DNA of 64,000 nucleotides from positions 103,877-167,876 of the forward strand of contig NW_004440426.1 of assembly GCF_000330505.1 (NCBI RefSeq), written 5' to 3'. Each line of letters begins with the position of its first letter. Within the stretch, counting starts at the first letter, position 1. Positions 20,632 through 31,446 of this stretch are shown here, piece by piece. The position numbers were made by a program, and so were the translations under genes. Below the pieces are notes generated by a model that did no database searches, was not told the origin of the DNA, and saw only the letters and a list, made by a program, of their open reading frames with translations. Source of the stretch: Entamoeba invadens IP1. Lineage: Eukaryota; Evosea; Mastigamoebida; Endamoebidae.

Positions 20632-21903
20632 TCACCACCCATCTGCCATCAGTTCATCATTCCCATCTTCTTCAATGACATCTCCGTCGTCTGTATCCAG
20701 TTGAATACGGTCGACCTTTTCTTGGGATTCACTCCCCAAGAAAATCCCTTTTTTGTTTTCCCATTGTAACGAAGCCGGAACGTCGATAGTACTTAAGTTG
20801 TAACATTCAGAGAAGCACCCCTCTCCCATCTCGAGCACAGAGTCTGGAATATGCATTTCACTCAATGCAGTGCATCGATGGAAACACCACACACCAATTC
20901 GAGTGACTGATCGTGGAATTTGGACTGTTTCAAGGTCACTACAGTAAGCAAAGCAATAGTCTGGGATCTCCTTAATACTCTCTGGTATCACTATTTCCTT
21001 CAAATTACCACACAAGCAAAATGCACGATCGCCAAGGGACTTAATAGTGTTCGGTATTTTGAATATAGTAGTGGTAAAGATCTGCTCTTTGTAATACCCG
21101 GCACCAATAGAAGATACAATTGGGGGGATCTCCAAAGCTGTGAATAACAAGTCGTCCCCACTTATTAACTCAATTTGCTCACACAGAACACCTCTCTTGC
21201 CTAACATCTTTGCTATGAAATACGGAACTTTGTATCTGATGATACTCCCACTTTCAAGTGAGACATGAGAAAGCTTGGTACACCGCATTAAGGAGTCGAC
21301 ATTGAAATTAATTAGGTTCGAAGTCAATGTCAGTTGAGTCAACGACCCACACTCTGCAAAGGCCTTTGTTTGGACTTCTGTGAGGGAGTTGGGAAATGAG
21401 ATCTTCTGAAGGTTTTTACAAAAAGCAAAGGCGGAGTCTTCGATCACTTCGAGAGACTCAGGGAATGCTATTTCCTTCAATGAGAAACATCCCGAGAAAA
21501 CACGAGTAGGGAGTGTGGTGATCATAGGTAACTCCACTTCTTCTAATGCTTCACAGTCTGAGAAAGCGCCTGGTCCTATATGGGTCAGTGTGGGTGGAAG
21601 ATGAATACTCTTTAAAAGGACACACGACTTAAACGCGTTTTGTTCGATTGATTGTAATTGAAAGGAGAAATCGACAGATGTGAGACGAATGCATCCCCAA
21701 CATAACCCACTTGGAATTGTTGGGATGAACGGAGACAGTGTTAAAGAGACTAAATTGATGCACGAAAAAAATTCCATGTCTTGCAAAACAGTGACCGTTG
21801 TTGGGACGGTCAGACCAATGGGCTCTTGTGACTTCGTAAGAAGTTCGTGAAGATATGTGGTCGTTGAAATATCTGGAAATTTAGGTGGTGTCGATGTGTC
21901 CAT
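20632..21903 (-). CDS. BspA-like leucine-rich repeat protein
   Basis: A 423-residue protein built mostly of BspA-type (LRR_5, Treponema pallidum-like) repeats of about 23 residues: motifs such as IEQNAFKSCVLLKSIHLP, IGPGAFSDCEALEEVELP and IEDSAFAFCKNLQKISFP recur at least ten times. Entamoeba species carry a large BspA-like family, with at least one member shown on the surface of E. histolytica. No signal peptide is visible, as is typical for this family in Entamoeba. The last 30 residues are acidic. The start is the ATG at 21901-21903. An AACCCTAA box lies 36 bases upstream. Confidence 0.93.
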   Translation of the reverse strand: MDTSTPPKFPDISTTTYLHELLTKSQEPIGLTVPTTVTVLQDMEFFSCINLVSLTLSPFIPTIPSGLCWGCIRLTSVDFSFQLQSIEQNAFKSCVLLKSIHLPPTLTHIGPGAFSDCEALEEVELPMITTLPTRVFSGCFSLKEIAFPESLEVIEDSAFAFCKNLQKISFPNSLTEVQTKAFAECGSLTQLTLTSNLINFNVDSLMRCTKLSHVSLESGSIIRYKVPYFIAKMLGKRGVLCEQIELISGDDLLFTALEIPPIVSSIGAGYYKEQIFTTTIFKIPNTIKSLGDRAFCLCGNLKEIVIPESIKEIPDYCFAYCSDLETVQIPRSVTRIGVWCFHRCTALSEMHIPDSVLEMGEGCFSECYNLSTIDVPASLQWENKKGIFLGSESQEKVDRIQLDTDDGDVIEEDGNDELMADGW

Positions 21904-21938
21904 TTTTTAATTTGTTCTTCATTTGAAAAGGGTTATTT

Positions 21939-21946
21939 TTAGGGTT
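21939..21946 (-). promoter_or_regulatory. AACCCTAA box upstream of the BspA-like gene
   Basis: AACCCTAA on the coding strand, about 36 bases before the ATG. The same octamer stands 18-36 bases before four other starts in this window. A core promoter or initiator role is inferred. Confidence 0.4.
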
Positions 21947-22363
21947 TTTCCTTTTACTGATCAGTTAGCATGGGAGTCATCTATTATTTCGGGATTATAG
22001 GATCTTCTTTTACAAATTAAGATTTAGCATACCATCGTCAAATAAATGGAGAAAAAATATCTTCGGTATTATTCGTCATATTAATTTGATTTAAAAACTT
22101 TTAAATTAAAAAAAAACTACAGTCAAAGTCGCTTATTTGTGGGTTTTCTTGCATAAAAAGCAGTCTATTTGTAGGTTTTGCTAAGAATTGGGAAGAATAT
22201 TCTTTGATTTATTATAATTATCAAAAATTAATAAAAATAACCATATTCTTAATTTTTAGTCTTTTACTAAAGTCTGTTTGTAAATTGTTGTCCACTTGAC
22301 ACAATAAATACACAAAATAAGCCTTAAAAAATAGGAATTAGAAAAAAGTTGAAAAACTAAATA

Positions 22364-22607
22364 CAAGGGGGCTAAAAAACCGCTTCCGTCTTTTTAACCG
22401 CTTTCACTTGATTTTATAGATTCAAATAATATTAATATAATAAAATATATAGTACTGTTTACCATGAAGGTTGAATATGCCTCGTGGAGACTTTTTTTGT
22501 CCGAGGTGGTAATTTGTATCATACTTTTTATTATAAAGTTATTATTTATAACTATTAAATCAAGTGGAAGCGGTTAAAAAGACGGAAGCGGTTTTTTATC
22601 CTCCCTG
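22364..22607. mobile_element. nested 244-bp MITE with ~51-bp inverted ends
   Basis: The left arm (22364-22414) and right arm (22557-22607) are reverse complements with about four mismatches in 51 bases, three of them in the outer ten. The cores read AACCGCTTCCGTC and its complement. TA dinucleotides flank both ends (22362-22363, 22608-22609). No coding capacity. It sits inside the larger element and so inserted later. Confidence 0.8.
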
Positions 22608-22728
22608 TAAAATTAAATAATAGTATTTTTGGAGATTTTTCAACAGTTTCCCGAAAAATTACAGTTATAATGGTCTAAAATTTTACTATTACTGTTTTAA
22701 GACTGATAATATAATTACAAATATGATA

Positions 22729-22890
22729 CTAAAGTTTCGACGAATACTAAGGTTTCGTTTTATTATTTAAATACTATTTGAATAATAATGAACATGGTTC
22801 TTAATTATTTTCAAAAAACGTCCAAATATAACTCTTATATTTAATTTATACAATATTATAAAAAATATTAATTATTAGTCGAAACCTCAG
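22729..22890. mobile_element. possible third TA-flanked inverted-repeat element
   Basis: CTAAAGTTTCGACGAAT at 22729-22745 and the complement of the segment ending at 22890 agree at 14 of 17 positions, and TA flanks both sides. A second direct copy (CTAAGGTTTCG) begins 18 bases inside. Short and imperfect, so tentative. Confidence 0.35.
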
Positions 22891-23192
22891 TACCACGTTT
22901 GCATTATCAATCAAAAAATATTATTTTTTATAGTATTTTTTAAATAAAATATAGAAACAATTATTAAATATGGAAACCATTTTAACAGAAACTTAAAATT
23001 TTTAAATTAAATAAGTTAAAAAAAATACAAAAGAAGTCTTATTCCATATTAGATTTTGTTTCAGATACACTCAAAAAATAAAGTTATTTTAATTTATTTC
23101 AATTAATTATTCAGTTTCGAGAAGATACAACCTATTTGTATGTTTTGGTTTGGATTGGTCAGTTAACCCACAAATAAGCGACTTTGACTGTA

Positions 23193-23878
23193 TAAAAAAG
23201 TTTAAAAATAAAAATGCCACTTAACACAAAATTGTAGTGATAATTTCAAATCTCAAAAAACAAAAGTCTTATTTTATAGTTAATAAGCTCAAAAGTCAAC
23301 ACAATTTTTCGAAAACATTTTTTTTTTGAATTTGTTTTTGAAAACTGATTATTTTTTTGGAATTACAAACTTGTTTTTTATATTTATTATATAATTATAT
23401 TAATAATATATTAAAAAAATAATATGTAATTATGATAAATAAATAATATACATTACTATTAAAATACTATTCTTAATTTTAATTACAAAAACCAAAAAAC
23501 ATCTAAACAAAAACTAATATCATTTGTTTTTAAATTGAAAATAACCAATTATTAGATTTTAGAAAACTATTTGATGGTTTTATCAAATTTAAAATGAAAA
23601 AAAACAGGTCAAAAAAACAAAACTATTATATACTATAAATTTATGGTTTGCTGGTCGTTTTTTTCTGTGCCTGACTTTCTTAAAAAATATATGTCATTTT
23701 AAAGTGCTAAAAATAAACAAATGATTTTTATTCACTCAAAAAAAATAAAAAACATTATAAAATTTAAACGCAATAAAAATCAATTTTTGAATTGATAAAT
23801 GATTTTAATTTATCATTGTGTGAATAAGAATAATCATTTGACATTATTTAACACTTTACAACTGAACTCGTTTCATCT
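23193..23878. other. AT-rich intergenic region before the ubiquitin-like gene
   Basis: No gene or repeat recognised; long A and T runs. Together with the elements to the left it makes a 2-kb gene-free interval. Confidence 0.4.
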
Positions 23879-24112
23879 ATGTTGCTCATCGTCAGACGTT
23901 TAACTGGTAGGGAATTTACAATTGAAGCAGAATCGTGTAACACTATTAGCGATATCAAAGAAAAGATAAGCAAATCTGAAGGCTTGAAAGTTCCAGAAAT
24001 AACAATCGCTTATATGGGACAGCAACTCGAAGACACTAAAACGCTAACAGATTACAATATTCGGCCAGAGTCCAAATTATATCTCGTTATGCGATTAAGA
24101 GGCGGAATATAA
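23879..24112 (+). CDS. divergent ubiquitin-like protein
   Basis: A single 77-residue unit beginning [12 protein letters not shown] and ending MRLRGGI. It aligns with ubiquitin without gaps, with [12 protein letters not shown] and the C-terminal Arg-Leu-Arg-Gly-Gly intact. One extra residue (Ile77) would be removed to expose Gly76, so it should be conjugatable. Residue 72 is Arg as in ubiquitin, not Ala as in NEDD8. However Lys6 and Lys11 are Arg, Lys48 is Gln, Lys63 is Pro, Lys33 is Ser and Ile44 is Ala. Lys27 and Lys29 remain. It therefore cannot form the usual K48 or K63 chains and lacks the centre of the hydrophobic patch. It could be a ubiquitin paralogue or a distinct modifier. The ATG at 23879 is the only sensible start. 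Confidence 0.9.
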   Translation: MLLIVRRLTGREFTIEAESCNTISDIKEKISKSEGLKVPEITIAYMGQQLEDTKTLTDYNIRPESKLYLVMRLRGGI

Positions 24113-24545
24113 AATTTTAATTATATCATTCCACTTGAATTAGATTCGTTGCATTCCAAAATAATATAATAATATAATAATAATAATATACTAAATTATT
24201 TTGTTATTATATTAACTTATAATTGTATTTAACTAAAAACAAACTAAATTTAATTATAATTTTTATTATAATAATAAATACTATATGAACAAATGAAACA
24301 ACTATAATTATTAAATATACAATTATAAACTTCAAGTATCATAAACTAAAAAATCTTTATTTTCTTTATCAAAGTTCTAAGGTTAAACACACTTTGATGG
24401 TAGATTTAAAAATAAAAACAATTTGAAACAAATGTATTAAGAACAATAATAAAAAATACTATATCATATTAATACAAAACACCATATTACAGAAGAAAAA
24501 GAAAGAAACTAGTGAAACCCTAAATCTCTAGTAAAAAAATTCTTG
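24113..24545. other. AT-rich intergenic region
   Basis: 433 bases between two plus-strand genes, with TAATAATATAATAATAATAAT-like runs after the ubiquitin-like stop. It holds the AACCCTAA box at 24516-24523 and nothing else recognised. Confidence 0.4.
24516..24523 (+). promoter_or_regulatory. AACCCTAA box upstream of the repeat protein gene
   Basis: AACCCTAA 23 bases before the ATG at 24546, on the coding strand. One of five such boxes in the window. Confidence 0.4.
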
Positions 24546-25625
24546 ATGAGTAAGAAAGGTGGTAGACGTAATAAGGGACAAAAGTTTGTTGTAACTGGTG
24601 AACAGGAAGTTGCCACTAGTTCTTCTGCGCTTTTAACAAAGTATGTTGAAGAGAAACAAGGGACCACTTCCGATTTGTTTGTTCCCAACTTTGCGGCCCA
24701 CGATGAACGCGTGCAAAAGAAGAGGGAACGTACCGAAGAACCTGAAAAGAAGGAAGAAGATGGACTTTGGTATGTCCGTCGTGGTGGTGATCGAACTCAC
24801 CGTGAACGCCGCGATAGAGACGAGCGCCCCCGAGATGAGAATGGTGCTGAATTACCAACCGAAGCGGACACAGCAGACAATTGGAGACGTAAGGATGGTG
24901 ATTCCTATGTCCCACGAAGTAGTGGTGACGAGAGAGAAAATCGCAGAGAAGGTAGAGAGAGGAAGAGTGAATTAGTAGGTCCTACTGAAGCTGATACTTC
25001 AGACAATTGGCGACGTAAAGAAGGTGATGTTTTCATTCCAAAACATGCTGAGTCTGGTAACTATGAACCAAGAGAAGGGCGTGAGAGGAAGAGTGAGTTA
25101 GTTGGTCCTACTGATGCAGATACCTCTGATAATTGGAGAAGAAAAGATGGCGATGTGTTTGTCCCAAAACACGCAAACGACGCGTACACACCACCTAGAG
25201 AACAACGAGAATATCGAGAGAAGCGTCCAGAACCTGAAGGCCCAACTGAAGCGGATACTGCAGACTCTTGGAGAAGAAAAGATGGCGACTCCTATGTCCC
25301 AAGACAACAATTTGAACATCGCGAGAGAGAATATGTCCCAAGAGAAGACCGAGCTCCACGAGAGGATAGACCCCCACGAGAAGAGAGAAAATTGTTTGAA
25401 GGGACGACACAAGCGGACTCCGATGATAATTGGAGAAGAAAGCCTGGAGAGACTTATGTCCCCAAACAACGAGGGGGATACAGTGATATTTCCAATAAAA
25501 GAGGTGGATCAAGTGGTGATAGAAATCGAGGTGGAAGATTCGGCAATGATTCAAGAGGAAGAACTTATGGCGACAAAACTCGAGGTGGTCATTCCCCATC
25601 GAGAGGAGGACCAAGAGGTAAATAA
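24546..25625 (+). CDS. tandem-repeat, RGG-tailed protein, possibly eIF4B-like
   Basis: Start is ATG 24546; the frame extends one codon further without an ATG. The 359-residue protein has a basic N-terminus (MSKKGGRRNKGQKF) and then five copies of a unit of about 40 residues whose core is PTEADTADNWRRKDGD followed by SYVPR or VFVPK (cores start near residues 104, 148, 188, 235 and 287). Between them are Arg/Glu-rich linkers. The tail from about 310 is rich in Arg and Gly (RGGRFGNDSRGR). Repeats with an ADxxDNW core, Arg-rich linkers and an RNA-binding tail recall eukaryotic eIF4B, which stimulates the eIF4A helicase. No RRM is seen, so the assignment is tentative; an RNA-binding role is more secure. 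Confidence 0.75.
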   Translation: MSKKGGRRNKGQKFVVTGEQEVATSSSALLTKYVEEKQGTTSDLFVPNFAAHDERVQKKRERTEEPEKKEEDGLWYVRRGGDRTHRERRDRDERPRDENGAELPTEADTADNWRRKDGDSYVPRSSGDERENRREGRERKSELVGPTEADTSDNWRRKEGDVFIPKHAESGNYEPREGRERKSELVGPTDADTSDNWRRKDGDVFVPKHANDAYTPPREQREYREKRPEPEGPTEADTADSWRRKDGDSYVPRQQFEHREREYVPREDRAPREDRPPREERKLFEGTTQADSDDNWRRKPGETYVPKQRGGYSDISNKRGGSSGDRNRGGRFGNDSRGRTYGDKTRGGHSPSRGGPRGK

Positions 25626-25803
25626 ATCCAGTAACTGAGCTTTTTTATGTTGTTTTCAATCTTTTTATTGTTGTATTATCTTCAATTGTTCTTTCATATT
25701 CTTTTGGATTGAATTCTAATCGTGTTGTATGAAAATATAAAAAAAGAGTTGAATGAGTTGATTGAAGAGCAAAATAAAGGCACAAAATCACTTCAATTAC
25801 TGA

Positions 25804-25974
25804 TTAGTCGAGTTTCTGGAATCCAATGTCGACGGCTTTTTCTCTGAAACAACGTCTGCAAATGTCGAGACCGTACTTTCGGATCAACCCCTTTCTGGCG
25901 CCGCATCGTCTGCAATTACGGGCTCCCTTTCCGTTCTCACGTTGATGGCTGCAATAATTAGTGTATGAACCCAT
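25804..25974 (-). CDS. RPS29: 40S ribosomal protein S29 (uS14)
   Basis: A 56-residue frame, too short for most ORF screens. It begins [20 protein letters not shown] and contains CRRC at 21-24 and CRRC at 39-42, the four-cysteine zinc site of eukaryotic uS14, with [17 protein letters not shown] between and after them and the conserved end DIGFQKLD. Length equals the eukaryotic S29 norm (56). uS14 sits in the head of the small subunit. The ATG is at 25972-25974. It is convergent with the eIF4B-like gene, 180 bases away. Confidence 0.97.
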   Translation of the reverse strand: MGSYTNYCSHQRENGKGARNCRRCGARKGLIRKYGLDICRRCFREKAVDIGFQKLD

Positions 25975-28018
25975 TGCAACTACGAAGTGACATTCCAGTT
26001 CAAAGTAGGTTTGGTTTTATTATTTCTTTTAGTTTCCTTATACTATTAAATGACAAGAAACAGGTTTTTTGGGGGTATTGTGTTTATTATATTATATTAA
26101 TAAATATATTATTAATTATAGTTGTGTTTTTTGTGTGATTTTGCTATATTATATACAACTTATTGTTGATTATTATATAATTATAATTTTAAATTAACTA
26201 CAAATTAATATATAATATATATGATTTAATTCAAAATAATAAAATGGAATAAAAGACATTTGGAAAAATATGTTTTATATTTTTCATTTAAATTAGTTAT
26301 GGATAAAAATAGTAAAAAAAACGGAAAACGTTGGTAAAATAAAATTAATATTATTTTGTTTTTTCATTAAAAAAGCAAAATAATTATAATATTATAACTA
26401 TTTAAATACTATAATTTGATAACTAATTTTCTTAAAATAAATATATGTTTTAATCTAAAAGGTAAAACTAAAATGAAATGAGTATTATTTCTATAAAATA
26501 CCCCGGTTTTTAACAGCATTTCTGGCCATTATTTCTTACCCTATAGAAGTTAAATCGTGTCGGCTGTTGTATTTATTTATTTTTATTACAGTTATTAACC
26601 AAACAGTTGTATCGATTCTTTAATATATTTAATTATTCATTTAATAAAATTAATTGTGTTTTTTTTTGAAATAAAAAAAATTAAATAGAGTTGTTTTAAT
26701 TATATTTTGGTGGTAAATAGTATTATTAAAATATAAATATATTTTTACTTTCAACCGTCCACTTTATTTCATAATAAAAAAGTATAATATAATTAATTAA
26801 ATGATATTTTATTAAAAACAGTTTTTATAAATTGAAAAGAGATTAAAAAAAATAATATTGTTTATTTTTATTTGAAATTAATATTTTCCCGGTTTTCTTT
26901 AATTAAAAGGCTCCTGTTATTAAAATCAAAAAACAACCCCAATTTGATTTTTCATCTAGTTAATAAATGAAAATATTTAATAACACAAATAATTATAAAA
27001 TATTATTTGTTTTATGTTAATTGTCGTTTTAAAGTCGTTAAAAAAATAAAATCAATCAATTTATTTTGCGCATATTTTTCCAAAATATATGGGTTTTTTC
27101 CAATCAAAATATAATAGTTCCTTCAAAATAAAAATAGGATCTTACTTGTTTTTATATTTCGTTGAATATCATTTTTTTGTGTAAAGAAGTTGAAATTCAT
27201 ACCAATTGAATTACCCATCAAAAAATGAATGATGGTCTTGGAATTTTGTTTTTGTCCCGTATGTTTCCAAAAACAAACTTCATTATTATAGATTTGATTT
27301 ATATTAGATTCCAACAGTTAATTATAGTTAAAGATTAAAGGACGTATGATAAAGCATTTCCATTTCAATATAAATAATATCAAAGAAAAAAAATCAATGC
27401 ATAATTGATACGACAAAACCACAAAGATATTTATTGTAATAAATCGCTGTATGTAATCTATCAAATATAGGCTCCTGTTACTCAATATAGGCCAATCGAA
27501 CATCCAGAGTAAAAATATTTTCTTGATAATCTATGCTTTTTGTTTTGAGATAGAGCGGTATAATTCAAAAATGCTTTCAATGGTATAAATGGTGCGAATT
27601 ATAACAATAAAAAAGGCAGTTGTGAATTACAAATCACATTCGGGATGGCGAGAAAAAGCAATGTTTTGTCCAATTTTTCAAACGGAAAACCCCAGTTTGG
27701 AACCGGAGCATAACACCTATCAATTCAAACGGTTGTCCAGTCTAAATTAGGATTTCTTAGCATTACAAAAATGCCCAAAAGTGGTTTTATTTATATTGGT
27801 AAGCTAACTTCTTCAAATTTCACAAGTTTGGGATACTAAGAGGCCCAAATCGTATAATTTGACGAAGAAAAAAGCTGAATAATATTTGTTTGCAAATAAT
27901 AGCGTTATATTTCACTCAAAAGTATTTTTAATAACATTCGAAACAGTTTAATCGAAACTCAAGTTATTCAACATAAAAAGGAATAGCTGAGAAACTCAGT
28001 ACTTCAGAGAACAATATT
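25975..28018. other. 2-kb AT-rich intergenic region
   Basis: No gene recognised. Open frames of about 60 codons on the minus strand (27123-27314, 27318-27503) lack any family signature and are probably chance. The 11-mer GGCTCCTGTTA occurs twice (26909 and 27471). The stretch 27600-27800 is less AT-rich (…GGAAAACCCCAGTTTGGAACC…), but no frame or RNA fold was convincing. Confidence 0.4.
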
Positions 28019-31000
28019 ATGTTCACGCTTATTGTCATGTTATTATTTAAAATTGTTGTTTCATTTTTGTGTTCACCTGGATGCAAGAGTGGATGTATTG
28101 CTGACTACACATGTTTAGGTAATTGCAGTGAATTATATGAACAAGACACATCTTGTCAGTACTGTCAATTTACAAATCCATATGATGGGAATGATGTAAC
28201 TTTCTTAATGAGGGATGGAGTCTGCTACAAGAACACCAATGTTGTTGAGACGATTGAATGGCTTCCAAAGGAAATTAATATTTCTGAGATGACAAAAGAT
28301 GAAACTTACACGTTTAGAATAACCAAAACGGGGACTGCAGACCACAGTCCGTGTTATTACAAACAAAAATATCGACTTGCACGGTGGTTTAAAATTAACT
28401 TGAACCAATTTACAGAAGATCACTTCCTTATTCACTTGTCTAAACCAAATAAAGACAATGTGACTCTATTCTTCGATGGCACAAATTCCCAGAGATCTGA
28501 TGTCACTGCAAAATGCTCAATTCATGTTGCTATTAACGACACAGACACTTCAGTGGAAATCAGAGCTCCAATAGTTCGTCCAACGAATACTGTTGAAGGG
28601 AGTGATGTTTTCTACTACTTTTTTGCCAGTGTTGACGATTACTACGAAGTTGATGTGTCCGTCACTGTTAGTGAAGCGAATGGGGTATTGTGGGACCCTT
28701 ACTTTAACATCACTCAAAAAGAGATCGACCCACTCTTAAAAGACTTAAATGCAACAGCAAGTTACACCGTTCCATTCGAGTCTTCAGGACATTATGGGTA
28801 CTTACCCTGTTTCACAGACTTCTATGCTAAAGTAGTCATCTTCACAGCTTCATTTTTCGGTGAGTACTCCATGAGATTTGACTCGAGGGCAAACAACAGA
28901 GTCAACCACCTTGTCGAGTTTTCAGTCGAAGAAGGTGCCAATGGCGAGCTCACATACAAATGCATAAAAGGATATGAAGGAGTACCTATTGGGGCACTTG
29001 CGGAATACGAGAACAGTGGGTTTGTGGCCAAAATCAAAGGAGATGTTGAAGGGACAAGGAACTTTGCCGTTGCTTCTGAAGACCCTCGAAGTAACATTCA
29101 GCTTGAAATCACGGCACTTTGTATCAACGACTGTCACTATTTAGAAGGACATGGGAAATGTCTTACAACTGATGGCATCTGTAAGTGTGAAGATAAATAT
29201 GGAGGTGAAGATTGTCGATTAAAATGTTATTACGAAGGGCAGTGGTTGGTCCCTGAGAAGAGCAATTTGTGTTACTTTGGATCCCAAAATTGTGACGACG
29301 ACTGTCTCTGCAAGAACGGAGAATTAGTCATCAACCATTTGTGCACGACAGAACAATGCAGAGATGGAGGAATGGGGGACGGGGATGAGTGTCCTGCTGA
29401 AGCCGAAGGGTGTTCGCCCAATTGCATGTGTTTCGCAGAAAATGGGTATAATGCTGACGGTCGAGGCAAATGCATCAATCGGTTATGTGGCAATAGAAAG
29501 ATAGATACGTACTATGAAGGCTCCAAATTTATTCGAACGGAAGAGTGTGACTCAGGAACTAATTGTGATTCGCAATGTCGATGTGTTGAAGGCTTTGTGC
29601 CGGACCCCACAGATCCTTTAAGTTGTGTAGTTAAGTCGATATCAAGTGGTGCGATAGCTGGAATAGTTGTAACCAGTGTGATAGTCTTTATCTTTATTCT
29701 TGGGCTAATTTCATTGTTACTGTACTTTGCACTTCGATACAAAAAGGCAGACGTCTCTATCTATAAACAACAGCAACCCACATATCACTTTTATATCACT
29801 GGATCAAAGAGAGACGTTCCTTCAAAACAGTCTGGCTATTACATAGACCCAGTCAATCTTGATTATGGAAATACCAATCAAGCAACTGAAATCTTCGACA
29901 CGCGATTCGAGAGAATGGAAGTTAAGAACTTTAGTAAGAACAAATAGTTTGTTGATTGAATAATTATCATAGAGTGACGACTTAAAGTAATAAATTTGAT
30001 GTGACAAGAAATAACACCGTAGCTTGATGATCATATTCCACACCCCTAATAGCCCTAAATACGTCTTCTATTTCGACCCACAAGTTGTAATTATCGGGCC
30101 ACACTCGCCAATGAAAACTATTACGTCGTTCTTAACTCTCCACTGTACATGTAAAATAAGAGAACTAAAGATCCCATATACCGTGTGGTTCAGTAAGTCA
30201 CTCTCGACACTGAAACAAATTGCCGAACTCCTAAAAGGAAAGGATTTCGACTTATGGAATACCGAAGACCAAAATCAGATGGACAAGTTGTACAAAAACG
30301 TCCGAAGACATTTCCACAACTATATCACTATCAAAACAGACGCTTCAAGTTCAACACACATTGATATGGACGAGTTGAACATCTCTGAAAGCCCTATAGC
30401 TGAAGGAGCAATGGGTAAAGTCTTTATAGGTAATTACCGAAGTGTCCCCGTCGCCATCAAGCAATTTAGATGGGACAACTTGACAGTTGAAGAGATGAAA
30501 GAGTTAAAGAACAGTGTTGTCTCTGAATGTGAAATTATGAGTCGCCTTAGAAATCCGTTCATCGCAAATTACATGGGCGCAGTTACTTACCTCCCACAAG
30601 TCTCTATGGTCATTCAATTCTTCATCTTGGGATCACTGGGAGAGTATATCAGACCTACTAGTCGAGACTATGTCAAACTTCCGTATCGAGTCAAAGTCAA
30701 AATGATGTTCGACGCAGCTCGAGGGATGAGGTTCTTACATGAGAACAAGATCATGCACTTGGATTTCAAGCCAGACAATTTGCTGGTGAACTCGTTGGAC
30801 GCAAACAGCGCGTGTTCAGTCAAGATCACTGATTTTGGGACGTCGAGATTTGTCAAGAAGAGTAACTTGGACGAGAAAGGACTTGGGACACCCGTCTATG
30901 CAGCCCCTGAGACTTTCCATGATGAGTACACAAACGCGGGTGATGTCTATTCATTCGGCGTGACGGCGTGGGAAATCTTCCATGAAGAAGAGCCATACAA

Positions 31001-31289
31001 GGAGATGAAAAGTGTCTTTGAAATCAAAGGGCATGTCGAGAAAGGCTTGAGACTTGCATTTGATAACAAAGTCCCCGAGTTACTGAAGTTTATGATAACA
31101 GAGTGTTGGAAACCAGAGCCTTCCGAACGCCCCAATTTTGATAATGTTATTAAAATGATTGTGAGGGTCGATGACGATATAGTAAATCACTTAGACTTGG
31201 ACAGCGGCGTGAGCGAAGAGAAGATCGAAGAGATCATTGAACAGCGTGTTTCGCGAATCAAGTCGCAGTTTAACGAGTTAACATCATGA
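28019..31289 (+). CDS. transmembrane receptor protein kinase (TMK family, two exons)
   Basis: Exon 1 (28019-29946) encodes a signal peptide, a Cys-rich ectodomain with EGF/furin-like spacing (CINDCHYLEGHGKC…CKCEDKYGGEDC, then more CxxC units), a membrane helix near residues 545-572 (IAGIVVTSVIVFIFILGLIS), and a juxtamembrane stretch. The frame then meets TAG within a canonical intron (29947-30022, GTTTGTT…CGTAG, phase 2). Exon 2 (30023-31289) carries on with the family's YFDPQVVIIGP and CTCKI segments, then a tyrosine-kinase-like kinase domain: glycine loop AEGAMGKVFIG (about residue 766), lysine in PVAIKQF, catalytic loop HLDFKPDNLL, DFG in ITDFGTSRF, and GTPVYAAPE. Catalytic residues are complete. 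Total 1064 residues. Ligand unknown. Confidence 0.93.
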
Positions 31290-31446
31290 AGAGTGTCATA
31301 TGTGTCTTTTTAGTTTCAATTTAGTTTAATTTTAATTTAAATTTAATTACTAAATACAATAATTCTAATACTATAAATTAACTAATTAAATAACTCAAAG
31401 AATAAAGTGAATGAAATAACTTGAAAAGAACAGACAACACAGACAA

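Larger units (their letters stand above)
22120..23190. mobile_element. MITE-like element with mariner-type ends, carrying a nested insertion
   Basis: The ends are perfect 26-bp inverted repeats (CAGTCAAAGTCGCTTATTTG… at the left; the exact complement ends at 23190). Each is bounded by TA (22118-22119 and 23191-23192), the target duplication of Tc1/mariner elements. Span is 1071 bp including the nested 244-bp element at 22364. No transposase frame is present, so it is non-autonomous or an internally decayed copy. CAGT-type termini plus TA flanks are the established signature of mariner/IS630-type elements. Confidence 0.8.
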
